From Thermodesulfobacteriota bacterium (lineage in GTDB: Bacteria; Desulfobacterota_D; UBA1144; Nemesobacterales; UBA2774), in the NCBI GenBank assembly GCA_040754335.1, contig JBFMCV010000001.1:186001-250000 (forward strand): a DNA stretch of 64,000 nucleotides, written 5' to 3'. Positions 1 to 8,934 of the stretch are shown in pieces. Position 1 is the first letter of the stretch. Each line of letters begins with the position of its first letter. The position numbers and the translations under genes were made by a program. The notes beneath the pieces are model-generated. The model was given only the letters and a program-made list of their open reading frames with translations. It made no database searches and had not been told where the DNA came from.

Positions 1-309
1 TTTCTGGCATCTCACCTTGTCTTTGAAGGCGGAGCATTTGAGAACATCGTCATAGGTCCTGTATGTGAAAATACTCGGCCTGAGTTTCGCTTCCACTATC
101 ATCTTCCTGAAGGGGCAGTAAAAAGTCTTCATCGCGGCCCTACGCGACAAGCTGCTGTCTTCTTTTAGAAAATAGATGGATATGGCGACGAGAACACCGA
201 ACGCAACGAGCACGGGCAGCACAACGTATGGAATCGCAAACGAAACTAATAGTAAAACAGCCAGAATCAAACCGCCGAAAATTGAAATAACTATATTGAA
301 CTTACCCAT
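1..309 (-). CDS. Small Cys-containing membrane protein, C-terminus cut off by the window edge
   Basis: The reading frame is open from an ATG at 309 down to base 1, giving 103 codons. A strong Shine-Dalgarno (AAGGGGGTG) sits about 6 bases before the ATG. Residues about 4-50 are almost entirely hydrophobic, enough for two membrane segments. The following soluble part begins KTFYCPFRK and continues with DDVLKCSAF and RCQK. From memory, small conserved Cys proteins of many environmental bacteria share a YCP, a CSAF and a further Cys in this order, which suggests metal or haem binding, but I cannot name a family or function. The gene is divergent from the cupin gene to its right. Confidence 0.6.
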   Translation of the reverse strand, partial: MGKFNIVISIFGGLILAVLLLVSFAIPYVVLPVLVAFGVLVAISIYFLKEDSSLSRRAAMKTFYCPFRKMIVEAKLRPSIFTYRTYDDVLKCSAFKDKVRCQK

Positions 310-568
310 TATATTCACCCCCTTTCAACGTTATTTCAATGTGATTTATGGTGCATAATTTGTGCCGGATGGCGGTGACGTTATAACCCGTAAGAACTTG
401 CTATTTTTTATCTATATATTTTGAAATGCCCTTATTGTCGGATATTCTGACACTATCCTGCTAAACCGATCGATATGGTAGTGAGGTTACTGCGGCTGGA
501 TAGGCTGGTTATAGTAATGTCCGTATAGCGGAATATAAGTTCTTATTCTTCCGCGCCAGGAGGAATAA

Positions 569-1048
569 ATGTCACAAGATAAAAGGCCGGTCGCCGTCAA
601 TGCAGCCGATGCGCCTGTAAGGTCAAAGCCCTCGAACTACCCCGAGCCGTTCGCTTCCCGGATGGCGGGCAGGGAGAAGCGCCCGCTAGGAGACCTGTTT
701 GGCCTTGCCAACTTCGGCGTCAACCTCACGCGCCTGGCGCCGAACGCAATGTCGTCTGTCCGGCACTACCACACCAGGCAGGACGAGTTTATTTACATCC
801 TGGAGGGGCGCCCTACCTTGCATACCGATGAAGGCCGCACTGTGCTCTCTCCCGGTATGTGCGCGGGCTTCAAGGCCGGCATTGGCAATGGACATCACCT
901 TATCAACGAAACCGATAGGGACGTCGTGTACCTCGAAATAGGGGACAGAACTCCGGGTGACGAAGGACACTATCCCGACGACGATCTCAAGGCTGCGCTT
1001 GAGGACGGCAAGTGGCGGTTCGTCCACAAGGACGGAACGCCTTACTGA
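569..1048 (+). CDS. Cupin-domain protein
   Basis: This 159-residue soluble protein has one cupin barrel. Motif 1 contains RHYHTRQDEFIYILEG, where two His and a Glu would bind a metal. Motif 2 lies around PGMCAGFKAG and GNGHHLIN, supplying the third His. AGGAGG lies 5 bases before the ATG, which fixes the start. The length and the tail after the barrel fit the single-domain cupins often described as resembling mannose-6-phosphate isomerase or sugar-binding proteins. The substrate is unknown. It stands alone, with a 300-base gap after it. Confidence 0.85.
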   Translation: MSQDKRPVAVNAADAPVRSKPSNYPEPFASRMAGREKRPLGDLFGLANFGVNLTRLAPNAMSSVRHYHTRQDEFIYILEGRPTLHTDEGRTVLSPGMCAGFKAGIGNGHHLINETDRDVVYLEIGDRTPGDEGHYPDDDLKAALEDGKWRFVHKDGTPY

Positions 1049-1243
1049 TTGTCTTAACTCAAGGCCTGATCGTTCTCAAAGCTTAATCAACCCGCACCTA
1101 CTATTATGTCGGAAACGACATGGCAAGGCGTACAATCGAATCAGGCCGTGTTAATTGATTTTGAGCCGGTTTCTTCGGAAGCGGCTTGCTCCCCGCATGT
1201 CTTGTTAGCTTCCTCGCTAAATTACTATCGAAATTCAATTCAA

Positions 1244-1271
1244 TTGACATTAGAATTATGCGTGCTATTAG
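1244..1271 (+). promoter_or_regulatory. Possible sigma-70 promoter of the secreted protease
   Basis: A perfect TTGACA (1244-1249) is followed after 16 bases by TATTAG (1266-1271), about 73 bases before the protease ATG. The -10 match is only fair. The rest of the 1049-1344 gap shows no gene and no convincing hairpin. Confidence 0.3.
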
Positions 1272-1344
1272 CCACTTGTGCGCAGCATATCTTTACTATT
1301 CCAAATTTCCGGTTCTCACCCGGTTTAAGAAAAAGGAGTGGAAG

Positions 1345-2424
1345 ATGATAAGACATTGTATATCTGTTCTCGCGGTTATTTTTTTAGGTCATTCTTTATT
1401 CTTTGCGGATTCAGCTTCTGCTCAACTATTGAGCCAGTTAGTAAGTGAAGAAGAGCTGCGTCCCGCTGTAGAGGTTCAAAGAAAAAATGAAAATAAACTC
1501 TTTGATAACCCCGGGGTGGTTGCAGTAGGAGTAGGTTTAACCGAGGATGGGAGCGGACCGGCTGTACACGTTTACTTAAATACAAACGCACCCGGAGCCT
1601 CGGCTTCCGCCATTTCGAGCCGGTTAAACGGTGTGCCCGTGAGGGTATTCGAAACGGATGAGGTTATCGCATTGGACGGTCCGCCGGGAAATAACCATAA
1701 GCAGACATTCGCTCCCCCCGTTCCGATGGGTGTATCCACCGGAAGCGTCAGCATATCCGGGGGATTTGTTACTATAGGGACTCTGGGATATAGAGTCTTT
1801 CGGTTAGGGCAGCCGAATAATGTGGGTTACATCACGAACAACCATGTTGCCGGAAGCTCGGGTACAAATCTCTGCCCGGCCATGATTAACCCCGCAAATT
1901 TACCTCCGTTCCGCCTGGCTCAGTGTCAGCCCTCTCTCTCCGATGGTGTCGGCTGTGCATCCTCGATAGGAAACCTGGTCCAGGCAGTCCCTATTATCAT
2001 GGGGGGACTTTATCAAAATACGGTGGATGCGGCTTTTGTGAAGAGCAACCGTAACCTGGTAAATAAAACCATACTGGACATCGGCGATCCAAGTCCGCAG
2101 CTGCAGGCTCCGGCCGTTAACCTGGTTGTCCGGAAAAGCGGCAGGACTACTGGTATTACGCAGGGTACGATACAATCGATCAATGTCACGGAAATAGTAT
2201 CTTACGGTGCGTGCGGGGTAGCCAAGTTTGTAGGTCAGATAGCCATCGTTCCGGGTGCCTTCTCTGCAGCGGGGGACTCCGGGTCGCCTATCCTTGGCGA
2301 CACAGATTCTTCAGGCCGTAGAAGACCGGTCGGGCTCCTTTTCGCTGGTTCATCTAATGTTACGTTTGCAAATCGTATCAGCGATGTTTTGGGGGCTCTG
2401 CATTCCGCGATAGATACTAAATAG
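1345..2424 (+). CDS. Secreted trypsin-like serine protease
   Basis: The chosen start (MIRHCISVL) follows AAAAGGAG and gives a normal signal peptide ending near ADSASA. The frame is open further upstream to 1186, but that extension has no ribosome site and would hide the signal peptide. The 359-residue product has the chymotrypsin-fold triad in order: His in TNNHVAGSS, Asp in TVDAAFVK and Ser in AGDSGSPILG. A domain of about 90 residues between the signal and the His region (containing AVGVGLTEDG) may be a pro-region or a substrate-binding domain. It probably acts in the periplasm or outside the cell. There is no obvious operon partner. Confidence 0.85.
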   Translation: MIRHCISVLAVIFLGHSLFFADSASAQLLSQLVSEEELRPAVEVQRKNENKLFDNPGVVAVGVGLTEDGSGPAVHVYLNTNAPGASASAISSRLNGVPVRVFETDEVIALDGPPGNNHKQTFAPPVPMGVSTGSVSISGGFVTIGTLGYRVFRLGQPNNVGYITNNHVAGSSGTNLCPAMINPANLPPFRLAQCQPSLSDGVGCASSIGNLVQAVPIIMGGLYQNTVDAAFVKSNRNLVNKTILDIGDPSPQLQAPAVNLVVRKSGRTTGITQGTIQSINVTEIVSYGACGVAKFVGQIAIVPGAFSAAGDSGSPILGDTDSSGRRRPVGLLFAGSSNVTFANRISDVLGALHSAIDTK

Positions 2425-2540
2425 TCACTGCGCAGATACGACTCACTGGTCTTGAACTATGTTACCGTTGTCATGGACGCCACAATTACGTATCGGCCGC
2501 CCGCACTTTAATTCCCGTACGGATCGATAATATTAACAAG

Positions 2541-4178
2541 CTATCTCACTTTTTTCGCCAGCGCCGTCGTGAGCCTTTTGTGCGCCTCGGACCTGTCTTC
2601 CGGGTCTATGTGGACGTCGAGGATGTAATAGTTTTCACTGTCGCCGATGGCCTTGGTCAGCGCCTCTTCGAGCTCGTCCTCGGTTTCGACATCGAAGCCG
2701 ATTCCGCTCCCGAAGACTTCGGGCAGACGGCCGTATCTCCAGTTAAGCACGTCGTTGAATCCGCCGTCGATCATCGGGCGCTCCGTCCCGTAACCGCTGT
2801 TGTTGAACACGATTATGATCGGGTTCTGCTTGAATCTGACTATCGTGGACAGCTCCATACCGGTCATCTGGAACGCACCGTCACCGACGAGGACGAGGGG
2901 ACGCAGGTCAGGCCTCGCCGCCTGCACCCCGAGGCTTGCAGGAACCGCGAAACCGAGCGAGCAGTAGTATGCGGGGCATAAAAATTCCGTTTCTCTCTGA
3001 ATGACCATATCCAGAGCCCCGAGCATGGCATCGCCGGGGTCCGCGATCACGACCGTTTTTTCGTTAAGGTGCGAGTTAAGTGTCCTGAACATGAAATTCA
3101 CACTGACCTTCTTGTTCTTGACAGGACGCGGGTGTGTAGGCAGAGGGGGGTTCGGTATCTTCGTGCTCTTCCGTCGGCGGATGTTTCCTTTTAAAAGCCC
3201 GTTCATAAAATCGTAAATGCTTATGTCTTCATACGTGTGGTATTTGATGGACACGCCTTCGCTCGTGGCGTATATTGTGTTCGTCCGGTCGATCTTCGCC
3301 GTATAGATGCCGAGATTCACGTCGGTCATAAAAGCGCCCAGGAGAATCAGGCAGTCGCTCGACTCCACGTATTCCCGGACGGCTTCCCTCCCCATCGCCC
3401 CCTCGTATACGCCGATGCAGAGCGGATGAGTCTCGCTGATAACGGATTTCCCCAGTATCGTTGTAACGAAAGGTATATTCGTTTTATCGAGGAGCTCCAT
3501 GAGCTCGTCCTGGAGTCCGAAACGGTGTATCTCGATCCCCGCTATTATGACGGGCTTTCTTGACTTGTTTATCATGGCGGTCGCTTCCGCGAGCGCTTCC
3601 TTGAGTGTTTCGGACTCGCTTCCCGGAGATTCCCGGCGGAGCGCCTTGTACGGTTTTACGGGAAGCGCTACGATGTCCCGCGGCAGCTCGATATACACCG
3701 GCCTTTTATATCTCAGGGCTGAATCTAGCACGCGGTCGATCTCGAGCGCGGCCGTCTCTGCGTCGTCTATGAGGACGGAATCGACCGTCAGCTCGCGGAA
3801 TACCTTGAGCTGTGTATCGAATTCCCTGACCTTGTGGTGGAGGAGCGGGTTTCTGAGGCGCTCCTTTATGCCGGGGGCTCCGCTGATGACCACTACGGGG
3901 GATTTTTCGGCGTATGCCTGAGCGGTCGTGTTGGCTACTTTCAGGCCTCCGACGCAGTATGTGATGCATACGACCCCTATCCCCTTGACCCTGGCATATG
4001 CGTCGGCCGCGAACCCGGCGCCCTGCTCGTCGCATGTGTTTATCAGCTTCAGCTTGCTCTCTTCGATCTCCTTGAAGAAACTGAGGGCATAATCGCCCGG
4101 AACCCCGAACACGTGCCGGACACCCAGGTCGTAGAGTTTCTTGATGAGGTATTGACCGACTGTCGTATGATTCCGCAT
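2541..4178 (-). CDS. Thiamine-diphosphate decarboxylase of the pyruvate/indolepyruvate decarboxylase type
   Basis: The product is 545 residues, the usual length of pyruvate, indolepyruvate and phenylpyruvate decarboxylases. Family catalytic residues are visible: Asp in VPGDYALSF, Glu in CDEQGAGFAADAYAR and the paired His in LLHHKV. The C-terminal cofactor motif starts VGDGAFQMTG and ends FNNSGYG. This pattern favours a 2-oxo-acid decarboxylase over acetolactate synthase, which lacks the His pair. The start at 4178 (MRNHTTVG) has GGAGG upstream. The frame extends to 4325, but that stretch looks non-coding. The substrate cannot be read from the sequence. The gene is alone on the minus strand. 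Confidence 0.85.
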   Translation of the reverse strand: MRNHTTVGQYLIKKLYDLGVRHVFGVPGDYALSFFKEIEESKLKLINTCDEQGAGFAADAYARVKGIGVVCITYCVGGLKVANTTAQAYAEKSPVVVISGAPGIKERLRNPLLHHKVREFDTQLKVFRELTVDSVLIDDAETAALEIDRVLDSALRYKRPVYIELPRDIVALPVKPYKALRRESPGSESETLKEALAEATAMINKSRKPVIIAGIEIHRFGLQDELMELLDKTNIPFVTTILGKSVISETHPLCIGVYEGAMGREAVREYVESSDCLILLGAFMTDVNLGIYTAKIDRTNTIYATSEGVSIKYHTYEDISIYDFMNGLLKGNIRRRKSTKIPNPPLPTHPRPVKNKKVSVNFMFRTLNSHLNEKTVVIADPGDAMLGALDMVIQRETEFLCPAYYCSLGFAVPASLGVQAARPDLRPLVLVGDGAFQMTGMELSTIVRFKQNPIIIVFNNSGYGTERPMIDGGFNDVLNWRYGRLPEVFGSGIGFDVETEDELEEALTKAIGDSENYYILDVHIDPEDRSEAHKRLTTALAKKVR

Positions 4179-4427
4179 TAGGAGTCCTCCGGAGCGTGAA
4201 ATTTTCTTCAGTCTAAATTTAATCCCTTCCCGGCCCGTGTCAAAAACGGAAATCCATTTCACGTATGAAAACCTGAGCTTGGTTCCGGAACGCGCACTAT
4301 GTGAGGGGGAATTGAAATAACCCACAACAGCTTACTGAAGACTGGACTATCTGCGGACCATAAATAACCTGCCGTGTGCGTAATCAGTTTGCATCATATG
4401 ATCTTGGTAATTATACCCGGGAATACC

Positions 4428-5207
4428 TCAGGCTCCGGAGACGTGCATGCCTACCCATTCGCGCAGCCGTTTCACGAAACGGCCGGGGTGGTCCATGTGC
4501 ACCCAGTGGCCTGCGTCCTCGAATACCTCGAGGATCAAGGCGGGGAAATGGGCTCTGAGGAGCTCCTCGTGCTCCCAGACTTTATATTCGGACCTGCCTC
4601 CCGCGATCACGAGTGTAGGTCCTTCGTAAACCGCCCGGGGAGGGAGCTCGAAGGTTTCTTCCGCTGCGAACCTCTCTAGCTCGGGAAGGTTGCAGCGCCA
4701 GTAAAATTCTTCCGCGTCGTTCCGTCTCAGGTTCTGAAGTAAAAACTGCCGCACAGCCGGGTTCGGGATTTTCCCCGACAGTGCCCTGTCGGCGTCCGCA
4801 CGTATGCTGATGGTTCTAAGGTCGAGCTCCATAAGGGCGTCGAGTATCTTCCTTAGCCCTTCTGATCTGCGCCCCGGGACTATGTCCACAACTACGAGGC
4901 TCGAGACCGCCGCCGCATCCGATGTCGCTACCGCTATGGCCGCGAGCCCGCCCATGGAATGTCCCACAATGTGAGGCGGCCCCTCGCAGTTAGTCTCGAT
5001 AAGATGCAGGATGTCGTCCCGCATCGCCTCGACGGTGTGAGGGCCGTGAGGAGAATCCCCGTGGTTCCTTAGATCGGGGACGATCACGCGGCAGTCTTCG
5101 GACAACTCCCGCATGATGCGCTGCCAGTTCCGAGAGGACCCCAGGAGTCCGTGCAGTATGACGACTTCGGGGCCTGAGCTCCCGGATTTAATAATGTTGA
5201 GTTCCAT
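4428..5207 (-). CDS. Alpha/beta hydrolase, esterase YbfF/ABHD11-like
   Basis: This 259-residue protein has a classic alpha/beta-hydrolase layout. The oxyanion-loop motif is LHGLLGSSRNW, the nucleophile elbow is VGHSMGG (Ser) and the catalytic His is in EDAGHWVH. PDLRNHGDSP after the second strand is characteristic of the short-chain acyl esterase group that includes YbfF and human ABHD11. It is cytosolic, with no signal peptide. The MBL-fold gene upstream on the same strand is 82 bases away, so the two may be co-transcribed. The substrate is unknown. Confidence 0.85.
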   Translation of the reverse strand: MELNIIKSGSSGPEVVILHGLLGSSRNWQRIMRELSEDCRVIVPDLRNHGDSPHGPHTVEAMRDDILHLIETNCEGPPHIVGHSMGGLAAIAVATSDAAAVSSLVVVDIVPGRRSEGLRKILDALMELDLRTISIRADADRALSGKIPNPAVRQFLLQNLRRNDAEEFYWRCNLPELERFAAEETFELPPRAVYEGPTLVIAGGRSEYKVWEHEELLRAHFPALILEVFEDAGHWVHMDHPGRFVKRLREWVGMHVSGA

Positions 5208-5289
5208 CTTTATTTTTCTTCCGTCGTGGATAGGTCTACGTGCATTCGCACGGTCAAGCTTTTCACATGGCCGGACGCTCCGGATGACC

Positions 5290-6174
5290 TCATGACCGGA
5301 ACTTTTTCCAGTAGCGCACGAGTCCCCCTACGTTCATCCAGAACGGGTCGGCCAGCTCGTATGCTTCGATTAATTCTTTGTCCGCTCCTGCCTTGACGAG
5401 TATCTCTCTGAACATACTTTCCATCTCGATTATCATTTCCTCTTCGGTCTTTCCCTGTTTCAGTCTCTCCTCCGTCCATTCGGTAACTTCGAGAAGCCTG
5501 TTTTCGAGCTCTTTCAGGTGGCGTTCTGCATCGTCCGACTTGCCGAAATGAGTGAGATACATGGCTTGCGGTTTCAAGTTCATTATTTTTCGTATCGACT
5601 CCCGCCAGAGCTCGATGTTGATATCAGGCGGAGGTGTCGGCGGCAACACCGGGCCGTTTTCTATGCGTATGCCGGCCGTGTCTCCCGTGAACAGGACATC
5701 GTCCACGAGATAAGAATGATGGTGTGACGCGTGCCCGAGTGTTTCAACAGCCTCGATACTGATATTCCCGATTTTTTTCTTTTCCCCGTCCCGGATTTCA
5801 TGAATATTATCCCTCGCTATGGGCCTGATTTCGCCCCAGAGCGTTTCCATCTGTTCGTTGTAAATCCGTCTTGCGGATGCAACGAGCTTTACTGGGTCGG
5901 CCAGATGCGGGGCCCCGGCCGGGTGAACGTGGATCCTTGCGCCTGAGTCGGCAAAGCGCCAGGCTGCGCCTGAGTGATCGAGGTGAATGTGAGTGACAAA
6001 AACGTTTCTTATGTCTTTTATGTAGTAACCGAGATCGTTCAGGCTCTTTTCGAGCTTGTGGAAAGTCGTATCGGGACCGGTCTCAATCAGTACGGGTCCG
6101 CCGCCGTTTTCGATAAGAAATGATGCTATAACCCGATCTTTGAAGAAGTGATGGTCTATGGTGTGTATCTTCAT
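5290..6174 (-). CDS. Metallo-beta-lactamase-fold hydrolase
   Basis: The 294-residue protein carries the di-metal motif THIHLDHSG, then a His in TLGHASHHHSYL, an Asp in FTGDTAG and a final His in YLTHFGKS. These are the ligand positions of the glyoxalase-II/metallo-hydrolase superfamily. After the fold there is a helical tail of about 80 residues rich in Glu and Lys (TEWTEERLKQGKTEEE), which is typical of stand-alone members annotated only as MBL-fold hydrolases. The extra His residues after the second metal motif may be part of the site. It lies upstream of the alpha/beta hydrolase on the same strand. The substrate is unknown. Confidence 0.85.
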   Translation of the reverse strand: MKIHTIDHHFFKDRVIASFLIENGGGPVLIETGPDTTFHKLEKSLNDLGYYIKDIRNVFVTHIHLDHSGAAWRFADSGARIHVHPAGAPHLADPVKLVASARRIYNEQMETLWGEIRPIARDNIHEIRDGEKKKIGNISIEAVETLGHASHHHSYLVDDVLFTGDTAGIRIENGPVLPPTPPPDINIELWRESIRKIMNLKPQAMYLTHFGKSDDAERHLKELENRLLEVTEWTEERLKQGKTEEEMIIEMESMFREILVKAGADKELIEAYELADPFWMNVGGLVRYWKKFRS

Positions 6175-6294
6175 TTAAAAAACTCCGGATAGTTTTGAAT
6201 TTGTGTCTGTGTACGCAAATGTTCCTGTCTGTTATGATGTAGAATCTATGTGTAAAAGCTCTCGTCGCTCACAACAAATTACAAGCCCGGTCAA

Positions 6295-7131
6295 ATGAAT
6301 ATACTCGAATTCTCCTCGCTCGTCTTTCTCGGCTCTCTGCTCGCGGGCTTCCTCGGCTCGGCGACGGGCCTGGGCGGCGGGGTTGTGATAGTGCCTCTCC
6401 TGGTGCTCGGTTTCGGCGTTGACATACGGTACGCTATGGGCGCGTCCCTGGTTTCGGTTATTGCGACCTCTTCTGCGGCGGCCTCCGCTTACGTAAAGGA
6501 GGGGTTCAGCAACATAAGGGTAGGGATGTTTCTCGAAATAGCCACAACGGCAGGCGCCGTCGCCGGAGCCGCCGTAGCCACGAGCATCGCCCCTTCGGCG
6601 ATCGCGGTAGTATTCGGACTCGTGCTTCTGTATTCCGCCTACCAGTCCGGCTTCTCCCGTCACAAAGACTCTGCTCCCGGAGGGCCCGACAATCTGGCCA
6701 CGCGGCTCAGGATGAACTCAGAATACCCGACGCCGGAGGGTCCCAAGAGTTACTATGTCCGCGCGGTGCCCGGGGGCTTCGGGATCATGTTTATTGCAGG
6801 CGCTCTTTCAGGGCTGCTCGGCATAGGTTCGGGGGCGCTCAAGGTGATAGCCATGGATCAGGTCATGCGCCTGCCTTTCAAGGTCTCGACGACTACGAGC
6901 AACTTCATGATCGGCGTCACCGCCGCCGCGAGCGCTGGCGTTTTCTTGAACCGCGGGTACGTCGATCCGGGTCTCGCCATGCCCGTGATGCTGGGCGTGC
7001 TCTTCGGCTCTCTTGCCGGCACCCATTTTCTGCTGAGGGTGTCGACACGAGTTCTCCGAATCGTTTTCGCGGCCGTTATTCTGGTGCTTGCTATAGAGAT
7101 GCTGTATAAAGGGCTTGCAGGGGGGTTCTGA
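6295..7131 (+). CDS. TauE/SafE-family permease
   Basis: This 278-residue integral membrane protein has two similar halves of about four helices, each opening with a glycine-rich segment: LGSATGLGGGVVIVPLLVLGFG near residue 22 and AGALSGLLGIGSGALKV near residue 168. That duplicated Gly pattern is the TauE/SafE signature. Members export sulfite, sulfonates or organic anions, and the substrate here is unknown. A DUF1634 protein starts 4 bases after the stop, a pairing commonly seen for TauE/SafE genes, so the two probably form one transcription unit. Confidence 0.88.
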   Translation: MNILEFSSLVFLGSLLAGFLGSATGLGGGVVIVPLLVLGFGVDIRYAMGASLVSVIATSSAAASAYVKEGFSNIRVGMFLEIATTAGAVAGAAVATSIAPSAIAVVFGLVLLYSAYQSGFSRHKDSAPGGPDNLATRLRMNSEYPTPEGPKSYYVRAVPGGFGIMFIAGALSGLLGIGSGALKVIAMDQVMRLPFKVSTTTSNFMIGVTAAASAGVFLNRGYVDPGLAMPVMLGVLFGSLAGTHFLLRVSTRVLRIVFAAVILVLAIEMLYKGLAGGF

Positions 7132-7135
7132 TTAG

Positions 7136-7522
7136 ATGGAAAAGAAAGGCGGAATGAGCGATGAGCGGATCGATCTGATAATCGGCAACCTTCTCAGGGT
7201 AGATGTGATATTATCTGCTGTATTCGTCTTGACAGGCGCCGTTATTTACCTGATACGGCACGGCGCGGAGATGCCGGATTACGGCGTCTTCACGGGGGTG
7301 CCCAAGAACCTGCGCGGCCTCAGGAAGATAGTAGAGGCGGCGTGGCAGATCAGAAGCGTGGGAATTATACAGCTGGGACTTTTACTGCTCATCGCCACAC
7401 CCGTCGCGCGCGTCGTTTTCTCGGTCTTCGCGTTCCTGTTGCAGCGTGACTATATGTACGTCGTTTTTACGCTGATCGTGCTTACGGTGCTCCTCCTCAG
7501 CATAACGGGGGTAATAATTTAA
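7136..7522 (+). CDS. DUF1634 membrane protein
   Basis: The 128-residue protein has three hydrophobic segments, near residues 27-45, 78-98 and 106-127. It has the DUF1634 feel: an N-terminal NLLRVDVILSA segment and a middle loop running VEAAWQIRSVGIIQLGLLLL. The start at 7136 has a run of six G about 10 bases upstream. An internal ATG at 7154 (MSDERID) is possible. It probably works with the TauE/SafE permease just before it, but no biochemical role is established for the family. Confidence 0.75.
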   Translation: MEKKGGMSDERIDLIIGNLLRVDVILSAVFVLTGAVIYLIRHGAEMPDYGVFTGVPKNLRGLRKIVEAAWQIRSVGIIQLGLLLLIATPVARVVFSVFAFLLQRDYMYVVFTLIVLTVLLLSITGVII

Positions 7523-7542
7523 CCTCGATGCGGGGTCCGAAG

Positions 7543-8586
7543 ATGAACCGGAATAAAGAAATTACGATCGACGGCTCATACGGCGAAGGCGGCGGGCAGA
7601 TTGTCAGGACAGCCGCCGCATTGTCCGCGATAACGGGCGTTCCCTGTCGTATTTACAATATCAGGATGAACCGGAAGAATCCGGGCCTCGCGCGCCAGCA
7701 CGTGCTGGGTCTGAGGGCGCTCGCGCGTCTCTCTGGCGGAGAGCTCACTGGCGATAGTCTCGGGTCGACCGAGATAACGCTCGTTCCCGGCAGGATGACT
7801 TCTGCTTCGCTCGACGTCGATATCGAGACCGCGGGAAGCATCACGCTCCTCCTGCAGACGCTCCTGCTGCCGTCCTTCTTTGCTCCCGGAACGGTACATA
7901 TCGGCTTTCACGGCGGTGCGACCGACACGTTCTTCTCGCCCGTGATCGATTACCACAGGTTCGTCTTCTCGAATTTGCTCGCAAGGCTGGGGCTCAGTTG
8001 TGTGACCGAGGTCGTGAGGCGCGGTTTTTACCCCAGGGGCGGAGCCGAGGTCGGAGTCAAGGTTATACCGGAAAGCGTTTCGAATTGGATATGCACGGAG
8101 CGTGGACGCTTGCGTAAGATTCTCATTCTGTCGGGGGCCGCCGAGGTACTGAAACCCAGACGGGTTTCGGAGCGTCAGGCGGAGGCCGCTTTAAAAACTC
8201 TCGGCTTCGGAACCGGGGTGCCGATCGAAAACGTAGTCGAATACTTCCCGACGCTATCGGCAGGGAGCACCATCACAATAGTCGGCGAGTTCGAGAATAC
8301 GGCGATAGGTGCGGATTCCCTGGGCAGTCCGGGGAAGAGGGCGGAGGCCGTCGGAGACGGAGCAGCCCGGATGTTCCTCCATGAATTTAATTCAGGCGCA
8401 TGTCTCGATGCGCACGCCGCCGACCAGGTCCTTCCTTATCTGTCCATGGCGGAGGGGGTGTCCCGGTTCACCACTTCCCGAATCAGCAGGCACACTGAAA
8501 CGAATATATGGGTCTTAGGCAGGTTTCTGGATAGAAGAATAGAGGTCGAGCCGCTCGGCGCGGGGGCGGTTATAAGGATTACATGA
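7543..8586 (+). CDS. rtcA: RNA 3'-terminal phosphate cyclase
   Basis: RtcA converts RNA 3'-phosphate ends to 2',3'-cyclic phosphate through an adenylylated His. The N-terminal GSYGEGGGQIVRTA motif is the family hallmark, followed by NIRMNRKNPGLARQH. The C-terminal SRFTTSRISRHTETN segment includes the region where the catalytic His of the family lies. The length, about 347 residues, is normal. The start at 7543 (MNRNKEI) is preferred because a G-rich stretch lies about 8 bases upstream. An ATG five codons earlier (7528) is an alternative. No rtcB or rtcR is visible nearby. Confidence 0.9.
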   Translation: MNRNKEITIDGSYGEGGGQIVRTAAALSAITGVPCRIYNIRMNRKNPGLARQHVLGLRALARLSGGELTGDSLGSTEITLVPGRMTSASLDVDIETAGSITLLLQTLLLPSFFAPGTVHIGFHGGATDTFFSPVIDYHRFVFSNLLARLGLSCVTEVVRRGFYPRGGAEVGVKVIPESVSNWICTERGRLRKILILSGAAEVLKPRRVSERQAEAALKTLGFGTGVPIENVVEYFPTLSAGSTITIVGEFENTAIGADSLGSPGKRAEAVGDGAARMFLHEFNSGACLDAHAADQVLPYLSMAEGVSRFTTSRISRHTETNIWVLGRFLDRRIEVEPLGAGAVIRIT

Positions 8587-8656
8587 CAGCTACTCCAGAC
8601 TGAAAATAATTATCCGTAGTGGACTCTTGCACCTGGGTTGTGTTCTCTTAAGAGGC

Positions 8657-8912
8657 TTATCGTATGACGCCCGGTATTTCTTCGTGTAAACCCTCTCAAC
8701 CGCTACGCTCTCAGCCCACGCAATGAATTGAAATACAACGCCGACGGCTCCCTCTGCCTGTACATTCAAAATGCGTCTCCCCCGGCGCTGACGAGGAATC
8801 CAACTGGCTTCCTGCACAGAAAGACGATTCCATGCCCTGCTTGTCGAACGAGACGCCCCCCTCTATACTCGACGGCTCGTGGAGCCCTCCGTCCCTTATT
8901 CTGGTGAAGTAA
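8657..8912 (+). pseudogene. Decayed C-terminal remnant of a DUF1214 (DUF1254-type) protein
   Basis: No frame is open through this interval, but pieces of the DUF1214 C-terminal pattern follow one another in shifted frames. First comes LSYDARYFFV. After a stop and frameshift near 8687 comes NPLNRYALSPRNELKYNADG followed by SLCLYIQNASP. After a second shift near 8770 come GADEESNWLPAQ and, just before the TAA at 8910-8912, ILDGSWSPPSLILVK. In intact DUF1214 proteins these segments lie in one chain in this order. The N-terminal part of the gene is missing. This explains the gap between rtcA and the AraC gene and suggests that a larger gene cluster once stood here. Confidence 0.7.
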
Positions 8913-8934
8913 TCAGCGCGACAGCACATTCTTT

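Noticed and set aside
8711-8929. Minus-strand open frame between rtcA and the AraC gene
   Set aside because: The plus strand of this interval spells DUF1214 segments in order, which explains the sequence better.
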